Positions 41,242-49,369 of a DNA stretch of 64,000 nucleotides are shown in pieces. The translations under genes were made by a program, and so were the position numbers. The number at the start of each line of letters is the position of its first letter. The first letter of the stretch is position 1. Under the pieces are notes generated by a model. The model was not told the origin of the DNA and did not search any database. It was given only the letters and a program-made list of their open reading frames with translations. This stretch comes from a virus, in the IMG/VR virus record IMGVR_UViG_3300048592_000962, positions 62,001 through 126,000 of that record; one strand, given 5' to 3'.

Positions 41242-42123
41242 CTACTCCTCGTCCTTCACGTGCTCCGAGACGCCGTCCGCGCCCAACGAGCGCCAATCGG
41301 GCCACCGGCGCTCGCGGTTGATCTTGTGCTTCTCCAGCATCTTCAGGACGATCGCTTCGCCATCCGCTCCTGCGGAGCGCCATGCGCCATCCATCGCGAG
41401 GAAGATCACATCGACCCACTCAGTCAGGTCCGAGGGGTTAGCTTCGATCTCCTTCAGCTCCCGCCGAATGTGCTCGATCACTCCGCTGTACCGATCACCA
41501 GGGCCGAACGTCTCGCGCGACCAGTCCGCCTTGTCGTTGAAAAACGAGATGAAGCAGAACCCAGGCTGATCGTGCTCTTGAATCTCCACGACGTGCCCGA
41601 CGTAAGAAGGATCCAGGATTCCAGTCCAAACCTTCGACGCCCACGGGCGGTCCTGAATGCCCATCTTGACGGCAATGCTCCGCGTGCGGGCAAACGCGTT
41701 GCTGAACGTCATGCCGTCGAACGACCATACGAACCGAAGACCGGGCGTCTTCGTGTCCTGGTCGAGCGACGCCAAGACAGAGGGCGTGGCACGCGCGAGA
41801 CCAGATCCCTTGAACCAGCCGAACGCGTCCTCGGAAACCTCGACCTCGAACACCTTGTCCGCAGCCGTGTCAAGACCTGGGATGCAAAGATCTCGCGCAG
41901 ACTGTTTCGCGGCTTCACGCTCTTCGGGCAGAAGAAAGTTGGCCACAGATGGCGCGCACTCCGCAAAAGAGTACGAGTTGGTCATGCGCTCTGCGAAGAG
42001 CGGGCCGGGTACGCGCGCTCGCGTTTTGCTGCGCTGCATCTCCGCCGCAAGCCACGAAAGTGTGATCGGGTTGGGCGGAGTGATCGGATAGGCAAGAATG
42101 CCCACGAGCCATCGAGACCCCAT
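41242..42123 (-). CDS. DUF550-family dATP/dGTP diphosphohydrolase-like protein
   Basis: 293 aa. The C-terminal 100 residues carry WSRETFGPGDRYSGVIEHIR, RELKEIEANPSDLTEWVDVI, LAMDGAWRSAG and NRERRWPDW, matching DUF550 (dATP/dGTP diphosphohydrolase domain); ELKEIE and EWVD supply the metal-binding Glu/Asp of all-alpha NTP pyrophosphatases. The N-terminal 170 residues are unrecognised. Likely adjusts nucleotide pools, with thyA and ndk nearby on the same strand. Confidence 0.8.
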   Translation of the reverse strand: MGSRWLVGILAYPITPPNPITLSWLAAEMQRSKTRARVPGPLFAERMTNSYSFAECAPSVANFLLPEEREAAKQSARDLCIPGLDTAADKVFEVEVSEDAFGWFKGSGLARATPSVLASLDQDTKTPGLRFVWSFDGMTFSNAFARTRSIAVKMGIQDRPWASKVWTGILDPSYVGHVVEIQEHDQPGFCFISFFNDKADWSRETFGPGDRYSGVIEHIRRELKEIEANPSDLTEWVDVIFLAMDGAWRSAGADGEAIVLKMLEKHKINRERRWPDWRSLGADGVSEHVKDEE

Positions 42124-42126
42124 GCG

Positions 42127-42687
42127 TCAGCTCCCCTTCCTGACGAGTGTGCACTTGTGCGCATCCTCGCTGAACTCGAAACCCGTATCGTTCGCCCGAA
42201 GCTTCAGCGACCGCATGCCGTTTGACCACTTGTGCTCCCCGATGACCGTCGCATCGCGCTGCTCGGGCCCAAGCGCGTCGCAGGAGACGATGTCGCCGAT
42301 CTCGATTGCATAGACCTGGTGCTCTTGCACATCTGCGACGCCCCAGAACTTCGGTTCGAAACCGATCTCCTTGGTCCACTGAGCGAACAGCTCCACGATG
42401 CGGTCGTCCAGGGTCTTCTCTTGCTCCTTGGTCACTTCGGAGAACATGCCGTCCACGAGGTCTCCGTATTCGTCCGCAAGATCGTCGACGATTCCTTCGA
42501 GGATGCGAAGACCCCAGCCGCGAGCGAGATTGTCGACAACAATCGGAACTTGAACCCCAGTCCACACCGTGCCCTCGACGACGTCATGCTCCTGACGCGC
42601 GTCGGCAAGTGCGTCTTCTCGGGTCTTGCACCCGTTGTCGACGAATCGCTCTTCATCGGTGGACCAAACGTAGATCACTTCGCTCAT
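42127..42687 (-). CDS. Acidic protein of unknown function
   Basis: 186 aa from ATG 42687, preceded by GGAGGAAGCG. Segments SEVIYVWSTDEERFVDNGCK and LDDRIVELFAQWTKEIGFEP; the C-terminal half may be a small beta barrel (YAIEIGDIVSCDALGP). No family recognised. Confidence 0.6.
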   Translation of the reverse strand: MSEVIYVWSTDEERFVDNGCKTREDALADARQEHDVVEGTVWTGVQVPIVVDNLARGWGLRILEGIVDDLADEYGDLVDGMFSEVTKEQEKTLDDRIVELFAQWTKEIGFEPKFWGVADVQEHQVYAIEIGDIVSCDALGPEQRDATVIGEHKWSNGMRSLKLRANDTGFEFSEDAHKCTLVRKGS

Positions 42688-42722
42688 CGCTTCCTCCGTT
42701 ACAACGCGCCCCTCGCCACGAA

Positions 42723-43010
42723 TCACCACTCGCGCCCGCGAGCGCGCTCCAACGCATCCTGAAGCTCGCGAGCCGCCGCTTCCTCGCGCTGCTGCCGCTC
42801 TTCGAGGGCCACGTCGTACTCTTTCACGTCCTCCAAGTCGGCGTGCTTCCGATGGTAGTCGCGAACGACGGTCAGAAGCTCACGCTCGGCGGCCATGCGT
42901 GCGGTCGTTGCGTACGTCAGGCGCTGGGAAGCGACCAAGGCCTCGGCCGCTGCGACGGCACGACGGGCACCCCTCATCGTCCACAGAATGAAGTCCTCAC
43001 CACGAAACAT
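42723..43010 (-). CDS. Coiled-coil protein of unknown function
   Basis: 95 aa. Helical throughout with basic and Glu-rich heptads (ARRAVAAAEALVASQRLTYA, EERQQREEAAARELQDALER). Start overlaps the ndk 3' end by 14 nt. No motif. Confidence 0.6.
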   Translation of the reverse strand: MFRGEDFILWTMRGARRAVAAAEALVASQRLTYATTARMAAERELLTVVRDYHRKHADLEDVKEYDVALEERQQREEAAARELQDALERARGREW

Positions 43011-43482
43011 GTTCGCTCCGCGGACGGCCGAAGGCGGAGATCATGCGGTCGCCGCGAATGAACTCGCGGATCAATCGAATCTCCCGAGCCGCCGACTCGA
43101 CCGAGTCTGACCCATGCACCGCGTTCCGCATCAGCGGCCCCTTGTGGTCCCCGAACATGCAGCGGAGCGTGTGCATCGGCGCCTTCTGCGGATCCGTTGG
43201 CCCCATCAACTCCCGCCACGACGCCACCACATTGGGGCCCGACATCACGACTGAGTAGATGATGTCCGAAGACATGAACGCCTTGAGGTCCTCGAAAAAC
43301 GGCTTGCCAGCGTGTTCCGAGTAAAAGACGTCGACCGCCACCGGCGTCCATCTGCCGGCGTGCACCGAGATGATGGTGTGCTTGGAAGCGATGATTCGCA
43401 AGATCTCGGGAGCGAACCCCGAACGAACCGCATCCGGCTTGATCAGCGCCAACGTCAGCTCTGCTTCTTCACCCATTGCCAT
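42997..43482 (-). CDS. ndk: Nucleoside diphosphate kinase
   Basis: 161 aa. ELTLALIKPDAV (Lys for phosphate binding), VVMSGPNVVASWRELMGPTD, and RNAVHGSDSVESAAREI with the catalytic His are all conserved. It interconverts NTPs and NDPs. Length and motifs match typical Ndk, with a modest insert near residues 45-60. Fits the phage nucleotide-metabolism set with thyA and the DUF550 gene. Confidence 0.9.
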   Translation of the reverse strand: MAMGEEAELTLALIKPDAVRSGFAPEILRIIASKHTIISVHAGRWTPVAVDVFYSEHAGKPFFEDLKAFMSSDIIYSVVMSGPNVVASWRELMGPTDPQKAPMHTLRCMFGDHKGPLMRNAVHGSDSVESAAREIRLIREFIRGDRMISAFGRPRSEHVSW

Positions 43483-43753
43483 CACCCTCGTCCTTCTCGA
43501 ATGGCTTTCTGAGAACGTCTTTCACGCGGGTCAAACCCACGTGCCCACAATCGAGGCACCGGTACTGCACTCGGTACTGCAAAACTCGGCGCCCACCAGT
43601 GCCGCACTGAGACTTGGTCAGAGGTTTCGTGACCCCCGTGCGCACGAGATTCGTCCCGCACGAAATGCGCCGTTGCATTTCGAAGAAATTCCGGCGGCAC
43701 TTCGAGCATCGAAGAGTCAAAGGCTGACCGGTGCCCGCATTGGTTCCAGGCAC
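43469..43753 (-). CDS. Zinc-ribbon protein
   Basis: 94 aa. CSKCRRNFFE, an isolated Cys (RISCGTNLV, KSQCGTGG) and CLDCGHVGL form a multi-Cys zinc ribbon similar to transcription-factor or phage ribbon proteins. Acidic C-terminus. Overlaps the ndk start by 14 nt. Confidence 0.65.
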   Translation of the reverse strand: MPGTNAGTGQPLTLRCSKCRRNFFEMQRRISCGTNLVRTGVTKPLTKSQCGTGGRRVLQYRVQYRCLDCGHVGLTRVKDVLRKPFEKDEGDGNG

Positions 43754-44028
43754 TACGCGCCCGCTTTCCGTGGACGCTTCGCCAGCGTCGGTTCGTTGTA
43801 CTGAGCCACAGAGCCGACCGGAACGACTCTGACGGCAGCTTCTCGAACCACGTCAGCAGGAACGGCGATGTCCGTTCCGCGGATCCTCTCGATCCGCGCC
43901 GCCTCTTCCTCTGTATAGAGACCAGCGTCGTCGACGCGGACCGTGTATCCGCTACCCTTCGGCCTCCACCACAGAGCATCATCTCCCTGCGGCGACTCGC
44001 GACACAGGATGTAGTAGAGCTTCTTCAC
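43753..44028 (-). CDS. Small protein of unknown function
   Basis: 91 aa from GTG 44028 (GTGA overlap with the membrane gene stop). Starts MKKLYYILCRESP; alpha/beta with a basic end (LAKRPRKAGA). No family recognised. Confidence 0.6.
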   Translation of the reverse strand: MKKLYYILCRESPQGDDALWWRPKGSGYTVRVDDAGLYTEEEAARIERIRGTDIAVPADVVREAAVRVVPVGSVAQYNEPTLAKRPRKAGA

Positions 44029-44258
44029 CTCGGACCACCTCCGTTCTTGCGCCACACGAGAAACGTGCTTCCCACGCCGAACAGTGCGGCATAGCCGAGC
44101 ATGATGTACTCCGGCAAGCCAAGCCACCCCGGATTGTAGATCGAGAAGGCGATGCCGAAACCGAAGGTGACTCCCATCAGCCACGCAGTGAATACGTTGC
44201 GTGCAGGATACCGATGGCCCCACCACTCTGACTGCTCTTGCTCGTCTTTGCTGTCCAT
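44025..44258 (-). CDS. Small two-helix membrane protein
   Basis: 77 aa. Two hydrophobic helices (FTAWLMGVTFGFGIAFSIYN and YIMLGYAALFGVGSTFLVW). Acidic N-terminus, basic C-terminus. Could be a host-envelope-modifying protein. Confidence 0.65.
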   Translation of the reverse strand: MDSKDEQEQSEWWGHRYPARNVFTAWLMGVTFGFGIAFSIYNPGWLGLPEYIMLGYAALFGVGSTFLVWRKNGGGPR

Positions 44259-44259
44259 G

Positions 44260-44652
44260 TTACCCGTGCGTCGGTTCGCCGTTGATCGAGCAATCCATGC
44301 AGTCGCACGGCGGCTGGTCGAACACCTCGTCCCACCCGAGCGCGAGCTTCACCTCAACGGTCCCGTCGACGTAGTCGAACGAATGTCTTCCGTGTCCCAC
44401 TCCTTGCGCCTTGCGTCTGTAGACTGCGGAGCGAGTGGTCCAGATCGCAGCGCCGGAGGCTGCTTTGTCCGCGACGACCTCGAACCTGCGAAGACGAGCG
44501 GTTGAGGTCACCGCTCGCCGCACAGCTTCCTGGATACCCAGCCTGTCCGAAGCTGGCGTGGGCACGAAGAATCGGACGAGCTTCACCGTCTCGATGCCGT
44601 CTGCACGCGTCCACCGAACCTGCGCGCACATGCGAACACGGTCGTCGGGCAT
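44260..44652 (-). CDS. Protein of unknown function with Cys pair
   Basis: 130 aa. Alpha/beta with a C-terminal CDCMDCSINGEP cluster that may bind metal. Starts one base after the upstream stop region (TGATG). No recognised family. Confidence 0.6.
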   Translation of the reverse strand: MPDDRVRMCAQVRWTRADGIETVKLVRFFVPTPASDRLGIQEAVRRAVTSTARLRRFEVVADKAASGAAIWTTRSAVYRRKAQGVGHGRHSFDYVDGTVEVKLALGWDEVFDQPPCDCMDCSINGEPTHG

Positions 44653-45026
44653 CACCTCTTCTCCATCGCGCGGTCGAGAGCCACCTCTGCCTGGGCGAAC
44701 GCCTTGCGTCGCTCCCGAAGCCTGAGCGCCTCGCGACGAATGATGTCTACTGCCTTCGCCGAGTCATCGTCGTCCAACAGGTCGGCCAGCAGGTCGGCCT
44801 CGTGCAGCACCGCCCCCTCCTGGGACTGCACCATGCGGAACGCCTTCTGATACTGGATTGCCGCCTCGATCTGCTCCGTCGTCCGCTCGACAACCCACCC
44901 CGAATCGGACACCACCGTCCACCGCCTATCCTTCCCGCGGCCGACACCCTTGGTAACCCTTGCGTCCCCCACCTCGCCGTCGTCGTCCATCACGGCGACG
45001 ACGCTTCCAACATCGAACGCCCTCAT
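44652..45026 (-). CDS. Acidic coiled-coil protein
   Basis: 124 aa from ATG 45026 (ATGA-type overlap). A beta-hairpin N-terminus (VVAVMDDDGEVGDARVTKGV, SH3-like) and a helical C-terminal half with an acidic run (LLADLLDDDDSAKAV). Function unknown. Confidence 0.6.
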   Translation of the reverse strand: MRAFDVGSVVAVMDDDGEVGDARVTKGVGRGKDRRWTVVSDSGWVVERTTEQIEAAIQYQKAFRMVQSQEGAVLHEADLLADLLDDDDSAKAVDIIRREALRLRERRKAFAQAEVALDRAMEKR

Positions 45027-45553
45027 CGAGTAGCTCCACGCCCGTGAGGGGACGTGACCACGACCCGGCTCGCCGGAACAATGTGGAAACCCCACGTGTG
45101 AAGAAGCGCAACGAGGACGTACGTGTCGTTGTGCTTGTCCGACTGAAACGTGTCCATGACCACGGCATCCATCCGAGTGGCGTCCGCGCCACCGCCCAGA
45201 ACGTCCTGATCCAGCTCGTGAGACATGTCCACGATGCAGATGTCGCCCGTGCCGGGGCGCAGCGCCGTGTTCGGCTCGCTCGGATCCGATGGACGAAGGA
45301 TGGCGTCAAGGCGAGCGGTCACGTCCACAAGCTCTCCGTGAGCCCGGAGCGCGCCTGGATCGCGATATCGCTGACTCTCTGCCGTCAACTCCTCGGCGCG
45401 CAGATGCGTAACGCCGCGCAGCGCCCCAATCTCGCGCCGCATCCTGTCCGACTCGGCGACCGCGGCATCTCGCTCGGCCTCCAAGCGTGCGCACCGCACG
45501 ATGTACTCGTCGCGAGCTTCACCCGCCTCCGCCGCGATCTTCGGATCGATCAT
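45023..45553 (-). CDS. Protein with N-terminal coiled coil
   Basis: 176 aa from ATG 45553 (GGAG upstream). Residues 1-75 form a coiled coil (ARDEYIVRCARLEAERDAAV); the C-terminal half is alpha/beta (DICIVDMSHELDQDVLGGGA, DTYVLVALLHTWGFHIVPAS). No family recognised. Confidence 0.6.
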   Translation of the reverse strand: MIDPKIAAEAGEARDEYIVRCARLEAERDAAVAESDRMRREIGALRGVTHLRAEELTAESQRYRDPGALRAHGELVDVTARLDAILRPSDPSEPNTALRPGTGDICIVDMSHELDQDVLGGGADATRMDAVVMDTFQSDKHNDTYVLVALLHTWGFHIVPASRVVVTSPHGRGATR

Positions 45554-45563
45554 TTCTTGTCTC

Positions 45564-45983
45564 CTAAACCAGAGTAATAAGGCGTGAGCGCGACGCATCT
45601 TTCAGAGCGAGCATTGCGTCTCTATCCTTCTGCAACTCCATCTTCCAATGATTGACAGCCGCGCCACGAAGCTCGAACCGGTTCGCACGACGAATCTTCA
45701 ACAGTAGACCACGAGCGAATCTAACTCGCGCCCGTGTCACAAACAGGTGATCTACCCAGGCACAATTCGAGTCATCTCCAGGCCAGCGGTGGAAATCATC
45801 CGCTTCTATGGACGCCTGGAGCACTGCGGCTTTCGACAGCTCCTGGCCAACCCGTGTTCTCCGCGCATTCTCGGCACGACGCGCCGCGCGGATTTGACGT
45901 CGCCGCTCTGCGACCTCCACCTCTTTGATCCAGATTAGGTGGCGTCCCAGCCTGGGATGCTCCCGAGGCCATTCACGCCTCAT
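45564..45983 (-). CDS. Basic protein of unknown function
   Basis: 139 aa from ATG 45983. Arg-rich (AERRRQIRAARRAENARRTR), helical; one Trp-rich patch (DFHRWPGDDSNCAWVDHLFV). Overlaps the MazG-like stop by 11 nt. Possibly nucleic-acid binding. Confidence 0.55.
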   Translation of the reverse strand: MRREWPREHPRLGRHLIWIKEVEVAERRRQIRAARRAENARRTRVGQELSKAAVLQASIEADDFHRWPGDDSNCAWVDHLFVTRARVRFARGLLLKIRRANRFELRGAAVNHWKMELQKDRDAMLALKDASRSRLITLV

Positions 45984-46278
45984 CGTCATCACCGTCAACT
46001 GCGTGCTTGTTGTTCCCGACTTCTTCGTGCCAACGAAAGAACAGCTCCAGTTTCTGTTCAGAGCGCAGCATGACCGCAGCCTCGTCCAGACCATGCACGG
46101 AGATGACAAACGCGCAGGCCGCGAACACGTCTGCGATCTCCTCCTGAAGACGCCGCGGCAACGGTGGTCCCCCATCCGGATGCTCATCCGTCGTGAAGTA
46201 CGCGAGGCGCTTTCCGCAGACCTGCTGCAACTCGCCGCACTCCTCGATCAACTTCGCGAGTCCATCGGCTGCCATCAT
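45973..46278 (-). CDS. MazG-like nucleotide pyrophosphohydrolase
   Basis: 101 aa from ATG 46278. LIEECGELQQVCGKRLAYF and RLQEEIADVFAACAF supply the E-x-x-E/E-x-x-D metal pattern of the all-alpha MazG superfamily. Such phage enzymes hydrolyse (d)NTPs. Very short but contains both motif halves. Confidence 0.65.
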   Translation of the reverse strand: MMAADGLAKLIEECGELQQVCGKRLAYFTTDEHPDGGPPLPRRLQEEIADVFAACAFVISVHGLDEAAVMLRSEQKLELFFRWHEEVGNNKHAVDGDDDEA

Positions 46279-46496
46279 CACGAGCCTCCCCTTCTGAACC
46301 GATCCCACCGCTTCCGACGCCACAGCGCGGCATCTTCCGCCTCTGCCCATGCTCGACGCGCCTGAACTAGCTCTGCCGTCGTCTCCTGCTGCCCTCTGCG
46401 TGCGTCGGCGATGTCTGAGGTCAGCTCCCGCTGACGTTGGCCCGCACGGAGAAGCTGGTCCGTGAGCGATCGCTGGTAGTGCCTTGCGTCACCCAT
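46278..46496 (-). CDS. Small coiled-coil protein
   Basis: 72 aa from ATG 46496 overlapping the upstream TGA. Helical heptads (LTDQLLRAGQRQRELTSDIA). Ends in a basic RRKRWDRFRRGGS tail. Function unknown. Confidence 0.55.
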   Translation of the reverse strand: MGDARHYQRSLTDQLLRAGQRQRELTSDIADARRGQQETTAELVQARRAWAEAEDAALWRRKRWDRFRRGGS

Positions 46497-46701
46497 GGAA
46501 GGCGCCCCCGTCGTCAGCCCAGCGGTCGAGAGCATCTCGCATCTCACGACGTTCACGAAAAAGCGCGAAGACCTCCGTGGGGTCAAGCCATCCCATCCAG
46601 AAGAGACACATCAAGGCGACGCGTCGAACCTCTTCGGGCGAACGCTTTGCGTATGGCAGCAGCATCGGCAGAGCCGGCCCAGTTACGTCGTCCGTTGCCA
46701 T
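46489..46701 (-). CDS. Small helical protein of unknown function
   Basis: 70 aa. Helical with a hydrophobic core segment (VRRVALMCLFWMGWL) and acidic C-terminus. Overlaps neighbour by 8 nt. No family recognised. Confidence 0.55.
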   Translation of the reverse strand: MATDDVTGPALPMLLPYAKRSPEEVRRVALMCLFWMGWLDPTEVFALFRERREMRDALDRWADDGGAFHG

Positions 46702-46702
46702 C

Positions 46703-47020
46703 TCAGTCCTTCTCGCCCAGCTCGCTCACGTCCCAGTCTCCGATCAGCTTCACCGCGCCAATCTCGATGACGTCGCCTGGGATGATTCGCGACTTGATGT
46801 ACCTCACGAGGTTCACGAACGTGCCGCTGGGGGCGCCGAGATCGAGGATGAAGACGTCGTGCGGTCCCTCTGCCTCGATGACCGCATGCATGCGCGACAC
46901 ACCGGGGTACTGCAACCGAAGCTCGTTCGAGGCAAGGCTTCCGATTCTGATGGACTCTCTATCGAACGTCTCCGTTCGAATGAGATCGTCGCCCACGTAC
47001 ACCTGAAATGTGAGCTTCAT
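46703..47020 (-). CDS. FHA-domain protein
   Basis: 105 aa from ATG 47020 (ATGA overlap). IRIGSLASNELRLQYPGVSR, MHAVIEAEG, then LGAPSGTFVN are the Gly-Arg-like, Ser-Arg-x-His and Asn residues of an FHA domain, which binds phosphothreonine peptides. It occupies almost the whole protein. With two kinase-fold proteins elsewhere in the window, a phosphorylation-based interaction is possible. Confidence 0.8.
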   Translation of the reverse strand: MKLTFQVYVGDDLIRTETFDRESIRIGSLASNELRLQYPGVSRMHAVIEAEGPHDVFILDLGAPSGTFVNLVRYIKSRIIPGDVIEIGAVKLIGDWDVSELGEKD

Positions 47021-47469
47021 TGCGATGCCAAAATCTTGTCGAGTTCGTTGAGCACCCACTGACGACTCAAGCGATCGTGCGCAGAGCTGTCCACGTGTCG
47101 GCGAAGTTCGTGCATAGCATTGAGCCGCCGAGCGTGGACGACCAGCTCTCCTGCGGCCCCAGAAGCTATCAACACTTCGGACAGCAGTGTCTGCCAGACT
47201 TCGGGGTCGCTCAGTGTTGTGCCGCGAGATTTCAGGTTGAACCCGTAATGCTTCGCGACCACCTTGCTCACCATGTCGCGGAAGGTCTCCCAGGGCTCCG
47301 GGTGAAGCTCCACGGCGCGGTCGAGCCCCATGGCTGCAACAACCTCGACCGGCAGTGAGGTCTCGTCTCTGCCGTCGGAGCGTCCGATCACCAGAAGTCC
47401 TTCGTGCTCGTTCATCTGGAACCCGCACGGGAGCGCCTCCGAAAAGCCTTTCTTCACTCGCTGCTGCAT
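47017..47469 (-). CDS. Protein of unknown function
   Basis: 150 aa from ATG 47469, with AAGGGGTG upstream; GTG 47478 is an alternative. Mixed alpha/beta (EGLLVIGRSDGRDETSLPVE) with a helical C-terminus. Coupled to the FHA gene. No family recognised. Confidence 0.55.
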   Translation of the reverse strand: MQQRVKKGFSEALPCGFQMNEHEGLLVIGRSDGRDETSLPVEVVAAMGLDRAVELHPEPWETFRDMVSKVVAKHYGFNLKSRGTTLSDPEVWQTLLSEVLIASGAAGELVVHARRLNAMHELRRHVDSSAHDRLSRQWVLNELDKILASQ

Positions 47470-47474
47470 CTCGT

Positions 47475-47942
47475 TCACCCCTTGGAAAGGATCTCGTCGA
47501 GCCAGTTGGCCACGCTGGAGCACGGGACATCGTCGTCGGGATGGGCTTTCCGCATCGAGTCTCGCATCTCCCTCAGGTCGTGCTCGATGCGCTCCTTGCG
47601 TGCCACCATCGCAGCCCACGTCGCATGCGCGTCCGCAACAGCCTTCGATACGCCGTGCTCGCCGAGGTAGTGGCCGCCATCGCGATGGATCACCGCGAGC
47701 AGGTCGTCGCGCTCGAACTCAGCTTTGCGCAGGAGGTCGCGCAATCGCGCAAGCTCGGTCCGCAGCGCGGTAGTCTCTGGGCTTGATTCGCCAGTCAGCT
47801 CATCGCGCTCCTGATCTGAGAGCGCGGACCAGAACGGCTGGACGTTGTCCGAGACCAACTCCGCGAACTCCTCGTCACCGCGCTCTCTCGCTTGGCGCGC
47901 AACACGTTCGAGGAACAGGTACAGATCGAGACGGTGGGTCAC
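47475..47942 (-). CDS. Coiled-coil protein of unknown function
   Basis: 155 aa from GTG 47942 (GTGA overlap). Helical through most of its length (LFLERVARQARERGDEEFAE, RKERIEHDLREMRDSMRKA). One buried His-Gly patch (VIHRDGGHYLGEHG). No family recognised. Confidence 0.55.
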   Translation of the reverse strand: MTHRLDLYLFLERVARQARERGDEEFAELVSDNVQPFWSALSDQERDELTGESSPETTALRTELARLRDLLRKAEFERDDLLAVIHRDGGHYLGEHGVSKAVADAHATWAAMVARKERIEHDLREMRDSMRKAHPDDDVPCSSVANWLDEILSKG

Positions 47943-48175
47943 GAAACCTTCTCCAGAGCGTACGTGCGCACGAGCTTCACGCGAGTTCCCGACGCGTAAT
48001 CTTCCGCGTCCATCGCCGCGGTGAAGCCCATGTGGATGAACCGGTTTCCGCCGGTCACCGTCGGCCGCCCGTCGCTCCCGACGCTTCTCCACACGTGTGT
48101 CCCGTCGCGACGCCGCACGCACTCGTAGATCGAATCGCTGCTGTATTGCCGCCCGAGCACCGCTGCATCAGACAT
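47939..48175 (-). CDS. Small protein of unknown function
   Basis: 78 aa from the third of three consecutive ATGs, which has the best spacing to CCAGGAGG. Compact beta-rich (YECVRRRDGTHVWRSVGSDG). No family recognised. Confidence 0.55.
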   Translation of the reverse strand: MSDAAVLGRQYSSDSIYECVRRRDGTHVWRSVGSDGRPTVTGGNRFIHMGFTAAMDAEDYASGTRVKLVRTYALEKVS

Positions 48176-48848
48176 CATCATCCTCCTGGCTGCGCATCGT
48201 GCCCCACGGCTTCCAAACGATCGGGTCAGAAGGCCGATACAACGTCTCGTGGTACTTCGCCTGCACGTAGGTCTGGGCGTGACCCCAGCAATCGGCCTCG
48301 AACTCTTCGAGCAGGAACGGTTCCTCCAAGTCGAGGAGCGTCAGGTCTCGTAAAGCCGGGTCGTCCATGGTCTCTTTGAGCACCATTACGCTCGGGAACT
48401 TGGACCCCTTCTCGCCGTAGACGACCACGGTTCTCGTGGGGCGCGCCGGCTTATGCGTTTGTTGTTCCGACGCGCCCGTCGCGCACGCGGCGCCAGACGG
48501 AGGTGGAACGCGACTGCGAACGGCGCAGTCCTTGGCTTCAAGAAGAAGGCGAAGGCAGTGAGAGAGATCGTCCTCCATGTACAGCCACGCCGCGCGGAAC
48601 GCGTGCATCCTGTGCCTCGCCGTGTTCCACTCAGCGGCTGCCGCCGTATCGTGAAGCGGTTCGGGCCCCAGTTTTTCGACGATGCGCGTCCAACACGCCT
48701 TCGCTTCGTCCGTGAAGACCCGCTGCTCGGACAAACCCGCAATCAAGTACGCCAAGTCGGCGAACGAGGACGAAAGCTCGCGAAGATGCGGCGGCAGGTG
48801 ACTCCAGGCGAAGTAGCGGAGAATGGGCGGTGCCAAGTTGTCGCTCAT
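48168..48848 (-). CDS. Protein of unknown function
   Basis: 226 aa from ATG 48848 (ATGA overlap). Helical N-terminal two thirds (LSSSFADLAYLIAGLSEQRV), then an alpha/beta segment (RTVVVYGEKGSKFPSVMVLK) and an acidic tail. Function unknown. Confidence 0.6.
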   Translation of the reverse strand: MSDNLAPPILRYFAWSHLPPHLRELSSSFADLAYLIAGLSEQRVFTDEAKACWTRIVEKLGPEPLHDTAAAAEWNTARHRMHAFRAAWLYMEDDLSHCLRLLLEAKDCAVRSRVPPPSGAACATGASEQQTHKPARPTRTVVVYGEKGSKFPSVMVLKETMDDPALRDLTLLDLEEPFLLEEFEADCWGHAQTYVQAKYHETLYRPSDPIVWKPWGTMRSQEDDDV

Positions 48849-49273
48849 CTTCTGATTACCTTCTGGAGCTGCGCGAGAGCGGGCGGCGGCCCTTCTCCGG
48901 CGGGACACACGTAGAACACGGGGACGTCGCTCAAGCGGATGGCCAGAAAGCGCAGCGCCCTCGTTGTCGCCTCTTTAGCCGACCGCGCACGGATGCCAGT
49001 CACCGAAGGTTTGTCCGTGTCGGTCGCGAACCATGCTTCCCACCACCCTGCCCCGTCGAAAGCAGGCCTGTCGCCTTGCTCTTGCTGCCCCATCTCGCCG
49101 CCCCTCTTCGCAAGAAGTGCCGTCTCTCCGGCTGTCACGCCCTTGGGGCTGACGTTGCCCTCACCTCCTAAGGCGAGATCCACCGCGAGCTGCGCCCGTT
49201 TGAAGCGGACGGTCGGGCTCGCACCGCGTCTGTACCGCGAGACCACGCTAGCAGGGTCGTCGGCAGCGGTCAA
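48845..49273 (-). CDS. Protein of unknown function (start uncertain)
   Basis: Up to 142 aa. The TTG at 49273 lies inside a likely -35 box (TTGACC, 17-nt spacer, TAGCGT), so the true start may be a downstream GTG near 49180 or 49120. The C-terminal half is alpha/beta (ATTRALRFLAIRLSDVPVFY). No family recognised. Confidence 0.5.
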   Translation of the reverse strand: MTAADDPASVVSRYRRGASPTVRFKRAQLAVDLALGGEGNVSPKGVTAGETALLAKRGGEMGQQEQGDRPAFDGAGWWEAWFATDTDKPSVTGIRARSAKEATTRALRFLAIRLSDVPVFYVCPAGEGPPPALAQLQKVIRR

Positions 49274-49369
49274 TAGATACCTTTAGATACCTTTACGACA
49301 GGTCACATAATATCGATTATGTATTTTCTTTTTGACCCGTTGGGAATATTGACGTAGCTTGTCTCTCGT
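49270..49369. promoter_or_regulatory. Divergent operator-promoter region
   Basis: A/T-rich for this genome. Inverted repeat ACATAAT-ATCG-ATTATGT (49305-49322) and a direct repeat AGATACCTTT (twice, 49275-49294). Plus strand: TTGACC (49332-49337), 17-nt spacer, TAGCTT (49355-49360), predicted start at ATG 49370. Minus strand: TTGACC with TAGCGT 17 nt later, running into 48845-49273. The palindrome is a likely binding site for the HTH protein encoded at 50269. Confidence 0.65.
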